From: Verrucomicrobiia bacterium
GTDB taxonomy: Bacteria > Verrucomicrobiota > Verrucomicrobiae > Limisphaerales > UBA11358
Length of the DNA: 5,364 nt
Assembly: GCA_030042375.1 (NCBI GenBank)
Contig: JASHZU010000297.1
Location: forward strand, 1-5,364
Direction: 5' to 3'
Shown here: in pieces, positions 1 to 5,364 of the stretch
How the letters are laid out: the number at the start of each line of letters is the position of its first letter
Numbering within the stretch: position 1 is the first letter of the stretch
The notes under the pieces: generated by a model
Database searches by the model: none
The model's input: the letters and a program-made list of their open reading frames with translations, nothing else
What the model was told of the DNA's origin: nothing
Made by a program: the position numbers and the translations under genes

Positions 1-566
1 TTCAGATAGCGCTTGTCATCGGTTGCCGCATACAGCCGCACCCATGCCGGGGGCGCCATGAAGAGCGCGTCGCACCACGACCATGTTTCCTGGACTTGGC
101 CGGGACGCGTTTCAAGGCTTTGATCGGCAGGTGGATGGGCCAGAATAAAATCCATTTTCGCACGCATCGGCCCAATCATCCCGTTTTCGCGATAAAGAAA
201 ATAAAGTTCCGTCCATACTTGGCCGATGCATTGGTCGTCAGCGTGATATTTCCGGCCTTGAAATTCGGGCAATTGCCAGCCGTTAGTCTCACCTTTGGCG
301 AGCATGGCGTCGCGATATTTAGTGTCGCCCGAAATTCCGGCCATGGCCATCATGCCGATGTCGCCGACGGCGCAAATCCAGCCGGTCGGACGGTTTGTCA
401 CCGGATTGGCCAATTGCCAATCGGCGACGCGCTGCATTTCATTTAAAACCGTGGCCGATGTGAAATCTGCAGGATTGCTTTGCGCTAGCGATTGAACGGC
501 GGCGGCGGCAGGGAGAAGGGCGCTTAAAATTATGGCAGAATAAAACGGGCGGGAAATTTTTTTCAT
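1..566 (-). CDS. GH105 unsaturated rhamnogalacturonyl hydrolase, 3'-truncated by window edge
   Basis: The reading frame starts at an ATG (complement of 564-566) and stays open for 188 codons to the left edge, so the C-terminal half is missing. Residues 1 to about 28 form a Sec-type signal peptide (MKK start, hydrophobic core around residues 8-24, possible cleavage after SLA at 26-28), implying export. The mature part matches the (alpha/alpha)6-barrel GH88/GH105 family: TGWICAVGD at 61-69, YHADDQCIGQ at 107-116 and TWSWCDALFMAPP at 161-173. By eye, D110 or D111 and D166 line up with the two aspartates known to be important in this family (D88 and D143 of Bacillus YteR). Family members hydrolyse the 4,5-unsaturated galacturonyl residue from the non-reducing end of oligosaccharides made by pectin or RG lyases. 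The gene is divergent from a PL4 lyase, which makes exactly such products, so RG-I disaccharides are the likely substrate. Specificity within GH105 (rhamnogalacturonyl versus other uronides) cannot be fixed from half a protein. No frameshift is seen. Confidence 0.93.
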   Translation of the reverse strand, partial: MKKISRPFYSAIILSALLPAAAAVQSLAQSNPADFTSATVLNEMQRVADWQLANPVTNRPTGWICAVGDIGMMAMAGISGDTKYRDAMLAKGETNGWQLPEFQGRKYHADDQCIGQVWTELYFLYRENGMIGPMRAKMDFILAHPPADQSLETRPGQVQETWSWCDALFMAPPAWVRLYAATDDKRYL

Positions 567-579
567 ACAGAAATTTTGT
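567..579. promoter_or_regulatory. Quasi-palindrome next to the GH105 start (possible operator)
   Basis: ACAGAAATTTTGT is a 13-bp inverted repeat around a central A, with a single mismatched pair (positions 4 and 10). It lies between the predicted transcription start and the GH105 start codon, where a bound repressor would block transcription. It is AT-rich and short, so chance is a real possibility. Nothing identifies the regulator. Confidence 0.2.
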
Positions 580-581
580 AA

Positions 582-610
582 TTCATATGTTCCGTAGTCC
601 CAGTAGTCAA
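582..610 (-). promoter_or_regulatory. Candidate sigma-70-like promoter for the GH105 gene
   Basis: On the minus strand, TTGACT (complement of 605-610) is followed after exactly 17 bp by TATGAA (complement of 582-587). The -35 box matches the TTGACA consensus at 5 of 6 positions and the -10 box matches TATAAT at 4 of 6. A transcript would begin near position 575, only about 9 nt before the ATG at 566, so the mRNA would be almost leaderless. This fits the absence of a Shine-Dalgarno sequence there. The call assumes a housekeeping sigma factor with E. coli-like preference, which is not established for this organism. Confidence 0.4.
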
Positions 611-637
611 TGTTAATGAAACGGCGTTTGTCTATAC

Positions 638-648
638 CCAGTTTTGGC
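638..648 (-). repeat. 11-bp motif shared by both non-coding gaps (copy 1)
   Basis: The minus strand reads GCCAAAACTGG here. The identical 11 bases occur on the plus strand at 5323-5333, just after the GH2 gene. The core is a small palindrome, CCA-N4-TGG. This copy sits in the divergent GH105/PL4 intergenic region, upstream of both genes, where a regulator site would be expected. The rest of the 183-bp gap contains no convincing small gene, RNA or strong plus-strand promoter. The best plus-strand candidate (TTAAGC at 683-688, then TAATAG at 706-711, 17-bp spacing) is weak. Confidence 0.3.
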
Positions 649-749
649 GATAGCGACAGGCAGATTGCTTATTTAGAATATGTTAAGCCTCCGTTGCCGC
701 GTTCGTAATAGTATTCGCGCGACACCGAATTGCCGACGTAGCTTTTTCT

Positions 750-2930
750 ATGAAATTCAAATTTTTTCTCACGGTTTCCGTGGCTTGCTGTTGTGGCCTG
801 TCACGGCTGGCGGCAAATGAGGTGGCCGTCTTCGAAGACCAAACCAGCTTCACGCTGGACAATGGAATCGTCACCGCGGAAATCTCCAAATATTCGGGCG
901 ATTTACTTTCTCTCAAATATAAAAATCTTGAGATGCTCGACAATCTAGACCAACGCCAGCCGGCCTATTGGTCGCACAATACAGCACAAGGGCAGCAGAT
1001 CATTTCGCGTGTGACAATCGATCCGAAATCGAACGGCGGAGTGCGCGGGGAAGTTTCAATAAAGGGAATTTCGGGCGGCCGGCGAATGGGCAATGGGCCT
1101 GGTGGCAGCGTCGTCGCAGACATCGAAATCCGTTATGCGCTGGGCAGGAACGATTCGGGTATTTATACTTATTCGATTTTCACGCATCCGACGAATTATC
1201 CCGCCACATCTGTGGGTGAAGCGCGGTTTTGCGCGAAGCTCAATGATGATATTTTCGATTGGATGACCGTGGACTCGAATCGAAACATGAAAATGATTTC
1301 CACTTACGACTGGAACCACGGGACCCAGATGAATATGAAGGAAACGCGCCTGATGAATAGCGGCATTTACAAAGGCATGGTCGAGCACAAATATGATTAC
1401 GCCGCAAATCAATTCAACGTGCGCGCCTGGGGCTGGTCGAGTACCGCGGACAATGTTGGCATATGGTTCATTAATCCCAGCACGGAATATTTAAGCGGCG
1501 GCCCGACGAAAATAGAACTTTCCGCGCACCGCGATGCGACGTTCAACACGAATGCACTGGATGCCCCCGCGCCGCCATGTCTGCTCAATTATTGGCGCGG
1601 CAGTCACTACGGCGGCAGCATTTGCAATATTGCCGCGACCGACGCCTGGACGAAAGTCATCGGCCCGTTTTTAATTTACTGCAATTCTGCCGACACCCAC
1701 GACGCCATGTGGAAAGACGCGCTGCGACACGCGCAAATGGAAGCCATGGCCTGGCCTTACGATTGGGTGGAAGGCGTGGATTACCCGCATAAGGCGGAAC
1801 GCGCGACAGTTTCGGGAACAATCGTTTTCAACGATCCGCTGTCTCCGGATTTAAATATCAGCAACCTTCTCGTTGGCTTAACTGCGCCTGACTATGCGCC
1901 GGCGCCTGTTTTCCGGGGTTTCCGTGGCAGCAGGCGATCTGGCGGGGGCGGAGGTGGTTTTGGTTTGGCTGGGGGTGGCGAAGACGAGGCCACGACGACC
2001 AATCAAAATAATTTCTCCGCCGCCGGGGCGAACGGTAAATTTAATTCTGCCGCGCAATTGGACGGAGGTTTTACCAATCAGTTCAGCCGTTTCGGTACAA
2101 ACGGTTTTCGCGGACGTTTTCCCTTCCGCTTCGGTTTCGGCTTGCCGCGAATTGTGGACTGGCAAATTGACGCGAAAAATTATGAATTCTGGGTGCGTGC
2201 CGATGCCGGCGGAAATTTCACGATTCCGAATGTGCGTCCGGGCCAATATACGCTCCATGCTATTGCCGATGGTGTTCTCGGTGAATTTGTCATGAGCAAC
2301 TTAACCGTCACTGCAGGACAAAATCTCCAGCTCAGTGATTTAAACTGGCAGCCCGTCCGCTATGGAAAACAACTTTGGGACATCGGCATCCCCAACCGCA
2401 GCGCCGAAGAATTTTTTGAGGGCGACGATTACTACCATTGGGGGTGGTATCTTCAATATCCAAAATTATTTCCTCACGATGTAAATTATGTCATTGGGAA
2501 AAGTGATTACCACAAAGACTGGTTCTTCGAGCAAGTTCCTCACAACGAAGATCCGGACAATGCCAACGCCCTCACCCCGGGACGCGGCACCACTTGGTCG
2601 ATCACCTTTGATTTGCCTCAAGCACCGTCCGGCAAGGCGACGTTACGTTTGGCCATTTGCGGTGTCGGTACGCGTGAATTGGCCGTGAGTGTCAATGATC
2701 AGCCGGCCAGTACAGTGACGGGACTGGTCTACAACGCCACCATTGATCGCGATGGCATAGGCGGTTCCTGGAGCGAGCATGATGTCGTATTTGATGCTTC
2801 CTTGATGCATGCTGGAACCAACGTCCTGAAATTGACCATTCCTGGGGGCGACCTGACAAGCGGAATAATGTATGATTACCTGCGGTTGGAGCTAAATTCT
2901 TCAGCCCCTCTTGTTTCCGCGAGACAATAG
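750..2930 (+). CDS. PL4 rhamnogalacturonan lyase (rhamnogalacturonan endolyase)
   Basis: This 726-residue exported enzyme should cleave the alpha-1,4 bond between rhamnose and galacturonate in the RG-I backbone by beta-elimination. A signal peptide spans residues 1 to about 22 (MKFKFF start, likely cleavage after LAA). Three domains follow, as in known PL4 enzymes: an N-terminal beta-super-sandwich (about 25-345) with THPTNYP at 145-151, a fibronectin-III/carboxypeptidase-regulatory-like domain (about 351-533, with RPGQYTLHA near its end), and a C-terminal CBM-like jelly roll (about 536-722, starting KQLWDIG and ending near YDYLRLEL). By eye against the Aspergillus aculeatus enzyme, as remembered, K214 (in HKYDY) matches catalytic K150 and H286 (in RGSHYGG) matches H210. 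R159 and K163 fall where that enzyme has two arginines. The middle domain carries an unusual Gly/Arg/Phe-rich insertion. The ATG at 750 is chosen because it opens the signal peptide and no upstream in-frame start exists nearby; no Shine-Dalgarno is visible. The gene leads a tight pair with GH2. The family call is firm; activity on RG-I is inferred from the family. Confidence 0.93.
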   Translation: MKFKFFLTVSVACCCGLSRLAANEVAVFEDQTSFTLDNGIVTAEISKYSGDLLSLKYKNLEMLDNLDQRQPAYWSHNTAQGQQIISRVTIDPKSNGGVRGEVSIKGISGGRRMGNGPGGSVVADIEIRYALGRNDSGIYTYSIFTHPTNYPATSVGEARFCAKLNDDIFDWMTVDSNRNMKMISTYDWNHGTQMNMKETRLMNSGIYKGMVEHKYDYAANQFNVRAWGWSSTADNVGIWFINPSTEYLSGGPTKIELSAHRDATFNTNALDAPAPPCLLNYWRGSHYGGSICNIAATDAWTKVIGPFLIYCNSADTHDAMWKDALRHAQMEAMAWPYDWVEGVDYPHKAERATVSGTIVFNDPLSPDLNISNLLVGLTAPDYAPAPVFRGFRGSRRSGGGGGGFGLAGGGEDEATTTNQNNFSAAGANGKFNSAAQLDGGFTNQFSRFGTNGFRGRFPFRFGFGLPRIVDWQIDAKNYEFWVRADAGGNFTIPNVRPGQYTLHAIADGVLGEFVMSNLTVTAGQNLQLSDLNWQPVRYGKQLWDIGIPNRSAEEFFEGDDYYHWGWYLQYPKLFPHDVNYVIGKSDYHKDWFFEQVPHNEDPDNANALTPGRGTTWSITFDLPQAPSGKATLRLAICGVGTRELAVSVNDQPASTVTGLVYNATIDRDGIGGSWSEHDVVFDASLMHAGTNVLKLTIPGGDLTSGIMYDYLRLELNSSAPLVSARQ
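1911..2150 (+). other. Low-complexity Gly/Arg/Phe-rich insertion in the PL4 lyase
   Basis: Residues 388-467 interrupt the middle fibronectin-III-like domain between LTAPDYAPAP and WQIDAKNYEFWVR. The first part has FRGFRGSRR and then GGGGGG. A Thr/Asn/Ala-rich stretch follows (DEATTTNQNNFSAAGANG). The last part is again RG/F-rich (GFRGRFPFRFGFG). The frame remains open and the domain sequence resumes normally, so this is an in-frame insertion, not a frameshift. It looks like a flexible surface loop or linker. The basic, aromatic ends might contact an acidic polysaccharide, but that is speculation. Confidence 0.7.
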
Positions 2931-2938
2931 TGCCAATG
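2928..2938 (+). other. PL4 stop / GH2 start junction
   Basis: The lyase stop TAG (2928-2930) shares its G with a GTG (2930-2932) that is in frame with GH2, and an ATG follows at 2936-2938. Either start leaves no room for a separate promoter between the genes, so they are almost certainly co-transcribed. Translation of GH2 is probably coupled to termination on the lyase. No Shine-Dalgarno-like sequence precedes either start. ATG 2936 is preferred because it gives an MK-initiated signal peptide; GTG 2930 would add only Met-Pro. Confidence 0.6.
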
Positions 2939-5311
2939 AAGCCACATTTTATCATTGTGGCATTGGCGGCTCTGTTCCTGTGGCCGTCAATTGATCGAGC
3001 GAGGGATGTCCGCGTGACTTTGCCATTTGATTCCGACTGGCGTTTTTTAAACGCGGATCCCTCCGGCGCAGAACAACCACAGTTTGAAGATGGCACGTGG
3101 CGCCAACTTGATATCCCGCACGATTGGAGTATCGCTGGGCCGTTTGCTGAAACAAATTTGACCGGCGGCGCGGGCGGATTTTTGCCCTCAGGCGTTGGAT
3201 GGTATCGCAAACATTTTTCTCTCCCGCAAGGGGACCAAGGGCATTGTGTGTTTATTGAGTTTGATGGCATCATGGCTAACAGCGACGTCTGGATCAACGG
3301 CTTTCGTCTTGGTCATCGCCCGTACGGTTATGTCAGTTTCAGCTACGAACTCACAGGCCATTTGAATTTTGGCAGCGATAACGTCCTGGCCGTTCGCGCC
3401 GATACCTCGCAGCAGCCGGCATCGCGCTGGTACAGCGGCGCGGGAATTTACCGCCACGTGCGGTTGGTCAAAACCGACCCGGTCCATTTTGAACATGATG
3501 GAATCTTCATCAGCACACCGGGGGTTTCCACGAATATGGCAACGATAACGGTGCAATTGTCCGTGACCAACGAATCCGCGGCCGACCGGAAAATCATGGT
3601 GGAAGTCCAGTTAATTTCGCCGCACGGCGAAACATTCGGCGAAGGTTCGGGAGGCGGAAAAATTGCTGCGGACGGGACAAAAAAAATGTCGCTGCAAATG
3701 ACTTGTTTAAAACCCAGGCTTTGGGATTTGGATTCACCCAGTTTGTATCGCGTTGTTAGTGAAGTTACCGCCGATGGGCAGGTTTTAGACGAAGTGACAA
3801 ACACCTTTGGCATTCGTGAATTTCACTTCGATCCGGCTACGGGTTTCTGGCTGAACGGGAAAAATTTCAAAATCAAAGGCGTCGCCCTACACGCGGACGG
3901 CGGTGCGTTTGGGACCGCAATCCCGTTGGGCGTCTGGGAACAACGGCTTAAAACTCTGAAATCACTGGGAGTCAATGCCATTCGCACTGCCCATAATCCG
4001 CCCGCTCCGGATTTTCTTGATCTTTGCGATCGCATGGGATTTCTGGTCATGGACGAATTTTTCGATTGCTGGACGGTGGGCAAAGAAGGGCTAAATCGCC
4101 AGCCGCTGGCCGATTACCATTTGTATTTCAACGAATGGTCGCTGATCGATGAGCGCGATACGATTCACCGCGACCGGAACCATCCCAGCATCATTCTCTA
4201 TAGTGTCGGCAACGAGATTCACGACACGCCGCAGCAGGAAAAAGCAAAGAAAATTCTCGCCAGTCTGGTTGCCGTTGCGCATGAAACCGATCCTACGCGG
4301 CCCGTTACGCAGGCATTGTTCCGCCCAAACGTCAGCCATGATTATGACGACGGCCTTGCCGATATGCTGGATGTGATTGGGCAGAATTATCGGGAGAACG
4401 AAATTCTTGCCGCACACGCGCAAAAACCGTCGCGCAAAATTATCGGCACGGAAAACCGCCAGGACCTCGCCACATGGCTCGCATTGCGCGACAATCCGCC
4501 TTACGCCGGGCAATTTATCTGGAGCGGCATTGACTATCTGGGCGAATCACGCCGTTGGCCGCTCGTCGGTCACAGCTCCGGTTTGCTGGACCGAACTGGC
4601 GCGCCGCGTGCGACTGCGTTCGAGCGTCAAAGTTGGTGGAGCGATAAGCCAATGGTATTTATGGCGCGGCGACTGGCGCCAACCGACGCCATGCCGGTGG
4701 ACCCTGGCTACGCAGCGGACGAACGCTATTCACAAGTCCTGTTTGCGGATTGGACGCCCCAAAACCTTAATCCACACCAGGAGAATGTCGAAGTCTATTC
4801 GAATTGCAAAGAAGTTGAATTATTTCTGAATGGCAAATCTCTCGGCGCACAGGAGATGCATGCCGATGCCTCGCCACGGATGTGGAATGTGATTTTCACA
4901 CCGGGCACTCTCAAAGCTGTCGCGCGAAATGATGGAGAAGTCGCTGCTGAGGATAAACTAATTACCGCCGGCAAGCCCACGAATGTTATTCTTACGTCCA
5001 ATCTTAAAAAAATCGCAAATGACTGGGATGCGATTGCGTTTGTGCAGGCCGAAATTGTGGACGGACATGGAATTGTGGTGCCTCGTGCGAACAATCTGGT
5101 TTCATTTAAAGTTTCCGGCCCCGGCTTGATTGCCGCGGTTGACAACGCCGATAATTCCAACCACGAGCCTTTTCAATCCAGCCAGCGTCGTGCCTTCCAA
5201 GGCAAATGCATTGCATTTATCAAAGCAAACGCCTCGTCCGGCAGGATTGAAATCACTGCATCGAGCCCCGGCCTAAAGAGCGACAGCATCCTTATTAAAA
5301 TCTCAAAATAA
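2936..5311 (+). CDS. GH2 family glycoside hydrolase, probable secreted beta-galactosidase
   Basis: A 791-residue retaining glycosidase, numbered from ATG 2936. Residues 1 to about 24 form a signal peptide (hydrophobic FIIVALAALFLW), without a clean cleavage site. The N-terminal sugar-binding domain follows (IPHDWSI near 59-65; the conserved SRWYSGAGIYRHVRL starts at 163), then an Ig-like domain (about 180-290). The TIM barrel runs from FGIREF at 291 to about 590. It contains RTAHNPPAP, CDRMGFLVMDE and VGNEIHD, with E427 as acid/base, and IIGTENRQDL, with E506 as nucleophile. After the barrel come a DUF4982-like beta domain (about 603-670, with VEVYSNCKEVELFLNG) and a C-terminal GH2/invasin-like Ig domain (about 680-791). 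This architecture is typical of bacterial beta-galactosidases. Next to a PL4 lyase, the likely target is beta-galactose in RG-I side chains. Beta-glucuronidase or another GH2 activity is not excluded. One oddity is LHAD at 318-321, where many relatives have LHHD. The gene is complete and ends with TAA at 5309-5311. Confidence 0.93.
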   Translation: MKPHFIIVALAALFLWPSIDRARDVRVTLPFDSDWRFLNADPSGAEQPQFEDGTWRQLDIPHDWSIAGPFAETNLTGGAGGFLPSGVGWYRKHFSLPQGDQGHCVFIEFDGIMANSDVWINGFRLGHRPYGYVSFSYELTGHLNFGSDNVLAVRADTSQQPASRWYSGAGIYRHVRLVKTDPVHFEHDGIFISTPGVSTNMATITVQLSVTNESAADRKIMVEVQLISPHGETFGEGSGGGKIAADGTKKMSLQMTCLKPRLWDLDSPSLYRVVSEVTADGQVLDEVTNTFGIREFHFDPATGFWLNGKNFKIKGVALHADGGAFGTAIPLGVWEQRLKTLKSLGVNAIRTAHNPPAPDFLDLCDRMGFLVMDEFFDCWTVGKEGLNRQPLADYHLYFNEWSLIDERDTIHRDRNHPSIILYSVGNEIHDTPQQEKAKKILASLVAVAHETDPTRPVTQALFRPNVSHDYDDGLADMLDVIGQNYRENEILAAHAQKPSRKIIGTENRQDLATWLALRDNPPYAGQFIWSGIDYLGESRRWPLVGHSSGLLDRTGAPRATAFERQSWWSDKPMVFMARRLAPTDAMPVDPGYAADERYSQVLFADWTPQNLNPHQENVEVYSNCKEVELFLNGKSLGAQEMHADASPRMWNVIFTPGTLKAVARNDGEVAAEDKLITAGKPTNVILTSNLKKIANDWDAIAFVQAEIVDGHGIVVPRANNLVSFKVSGPGLIAAVDNADNSNHEPFQSSQRRAFQGKCIAFIKANASSGRIEITASSPGLKSDSILIKISK

Positions 5312-5322
5312 TTTGTAACATA

Positions 5323-5333
5323 GCCAAAACTGG
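5323..5333 (+). repeat. 11-bp motif shared by both non-coding gaps (copy 2)
   Basis: GCCAAAACTGG, identical to the minus strand at 638-648. It lies 12 bp after the GH2 stop, in the last 53 bp of the window. That tail shows no convincing terminator hairpin and no gene of its own. If another gene starts beyond the right edge, this copy could lie in its upstream region. Confidence 0.3.
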
Positions 5334-5364
5334 TGATTGCCTTTGCCGGCTCATCTCTTAGCAT

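Noticed and set aside
96..495. Plus-strand open frames over the left end
   Set aside because: They are antisense to the GH105 gene, whose motifs are clear on the minus strand, and their translations resemble no family.
786..794. Three cysteines in a row in the PL4 signal peptide as a lipobox
   Set aside because: The residues before the first cysteine (S-V-A) are a poor lipobox and the hydrophobic stretch before it is short. A normal signal peptidase I site after LAA fits better.
683..943. Minus-strand 86-codon frame across the PL4 start
   Set aside because: It mostly covers the signal peptide and first strands of the lyase on the other strand, and its product has no recognisable motif.
1878..2295. 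Open frames on both strands over the G-rich insertion
   Set aside because: They arise from GC-rich low-complexity coding sequence. The PL4 frame runs through intact and domain homology resumes on both sides.
2692..3297. Minus-strand 201-codon frame across the PL4/GH2 junction
   Set aside because: It is antisense to two clear genes, its product is rich in Arg, Ser and Pro with no domain signature, and it has no plausible context.
5173..5364. Minus-strand frame reaching the right edge
   Set aside because: Most of it is antisense to the GH2 C-terminal domain and the product shows no family motif. A real gene starting beyond the edge cannot be excluded.
5312..5364. Transcription terminator after GH2
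   Set aside because: No stem-loop followed by a T-run can be drawn in the 53 bases available.

Overview
The window is a compact carbohydrate-degradation locus. It holds three genes for secreted or periplasmic enzymes. Their combination points to breakdown of the pectin backbone rhamnogalacturonan I (RG-I) and its galactose-containing side chains. Base composition is moderate, every gene starts with an export signal, none has a clear Shine-Dalgarno sequence, and no SusC/SusD pair is visible. The protein sequences resemble those of polysaccharide-degrading Verrucomicrobiota, with Planctomycetota or Acidobacteriota as alternatives. That taxonomic reading is inference from protein style, not from a marker gene.

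Layout: positions 1-566 (minus strand) hold the N-terminal 188 codons of a GH105 unsaturated rhamnogalacturonyl hydrolase, cut by the left window edge. Positions 567-749 are a 183-bp divergent intergenic region with a good sigma-70-like promoter facing the GH105 gene, a small quasi-palindrome beside its start codon, and an 11-bp motif that recurs in the other non-coding gap. Positions 750-2930 (plus) encode a three-domain PL4 rhamnogalacturonan lyase with an 80-residue Gly/Arg/Phe-rich insertion in its middle domain. Positions 2936-5311 (plus; possible GTG start at 2930) encode a multi-domain GH2 enzyme, most likely a beta-galactosidase, essentially abutting the lyase gene. Positions 5312-5364 are non-coding as far as visible.

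How they fit together: the PL4 lyase would cut the rhamnose-galacturonate backbone by beta-elimination, leaving oligosaccharides with an unsaturated galacturonyl residue at the non-reducing end. The GH105 enzyme would remove that unsaturated residue. The GH2 enzyme would trim beta-linked galactose from side chains. The family assignments are strong. Substrates and shared regulation are inferred. I do not see a wholly new system here. The points most worth a second look are the lyase insertion, the shared 11-bp motif in the two gaps, and the tight lyase-GH2 junction.
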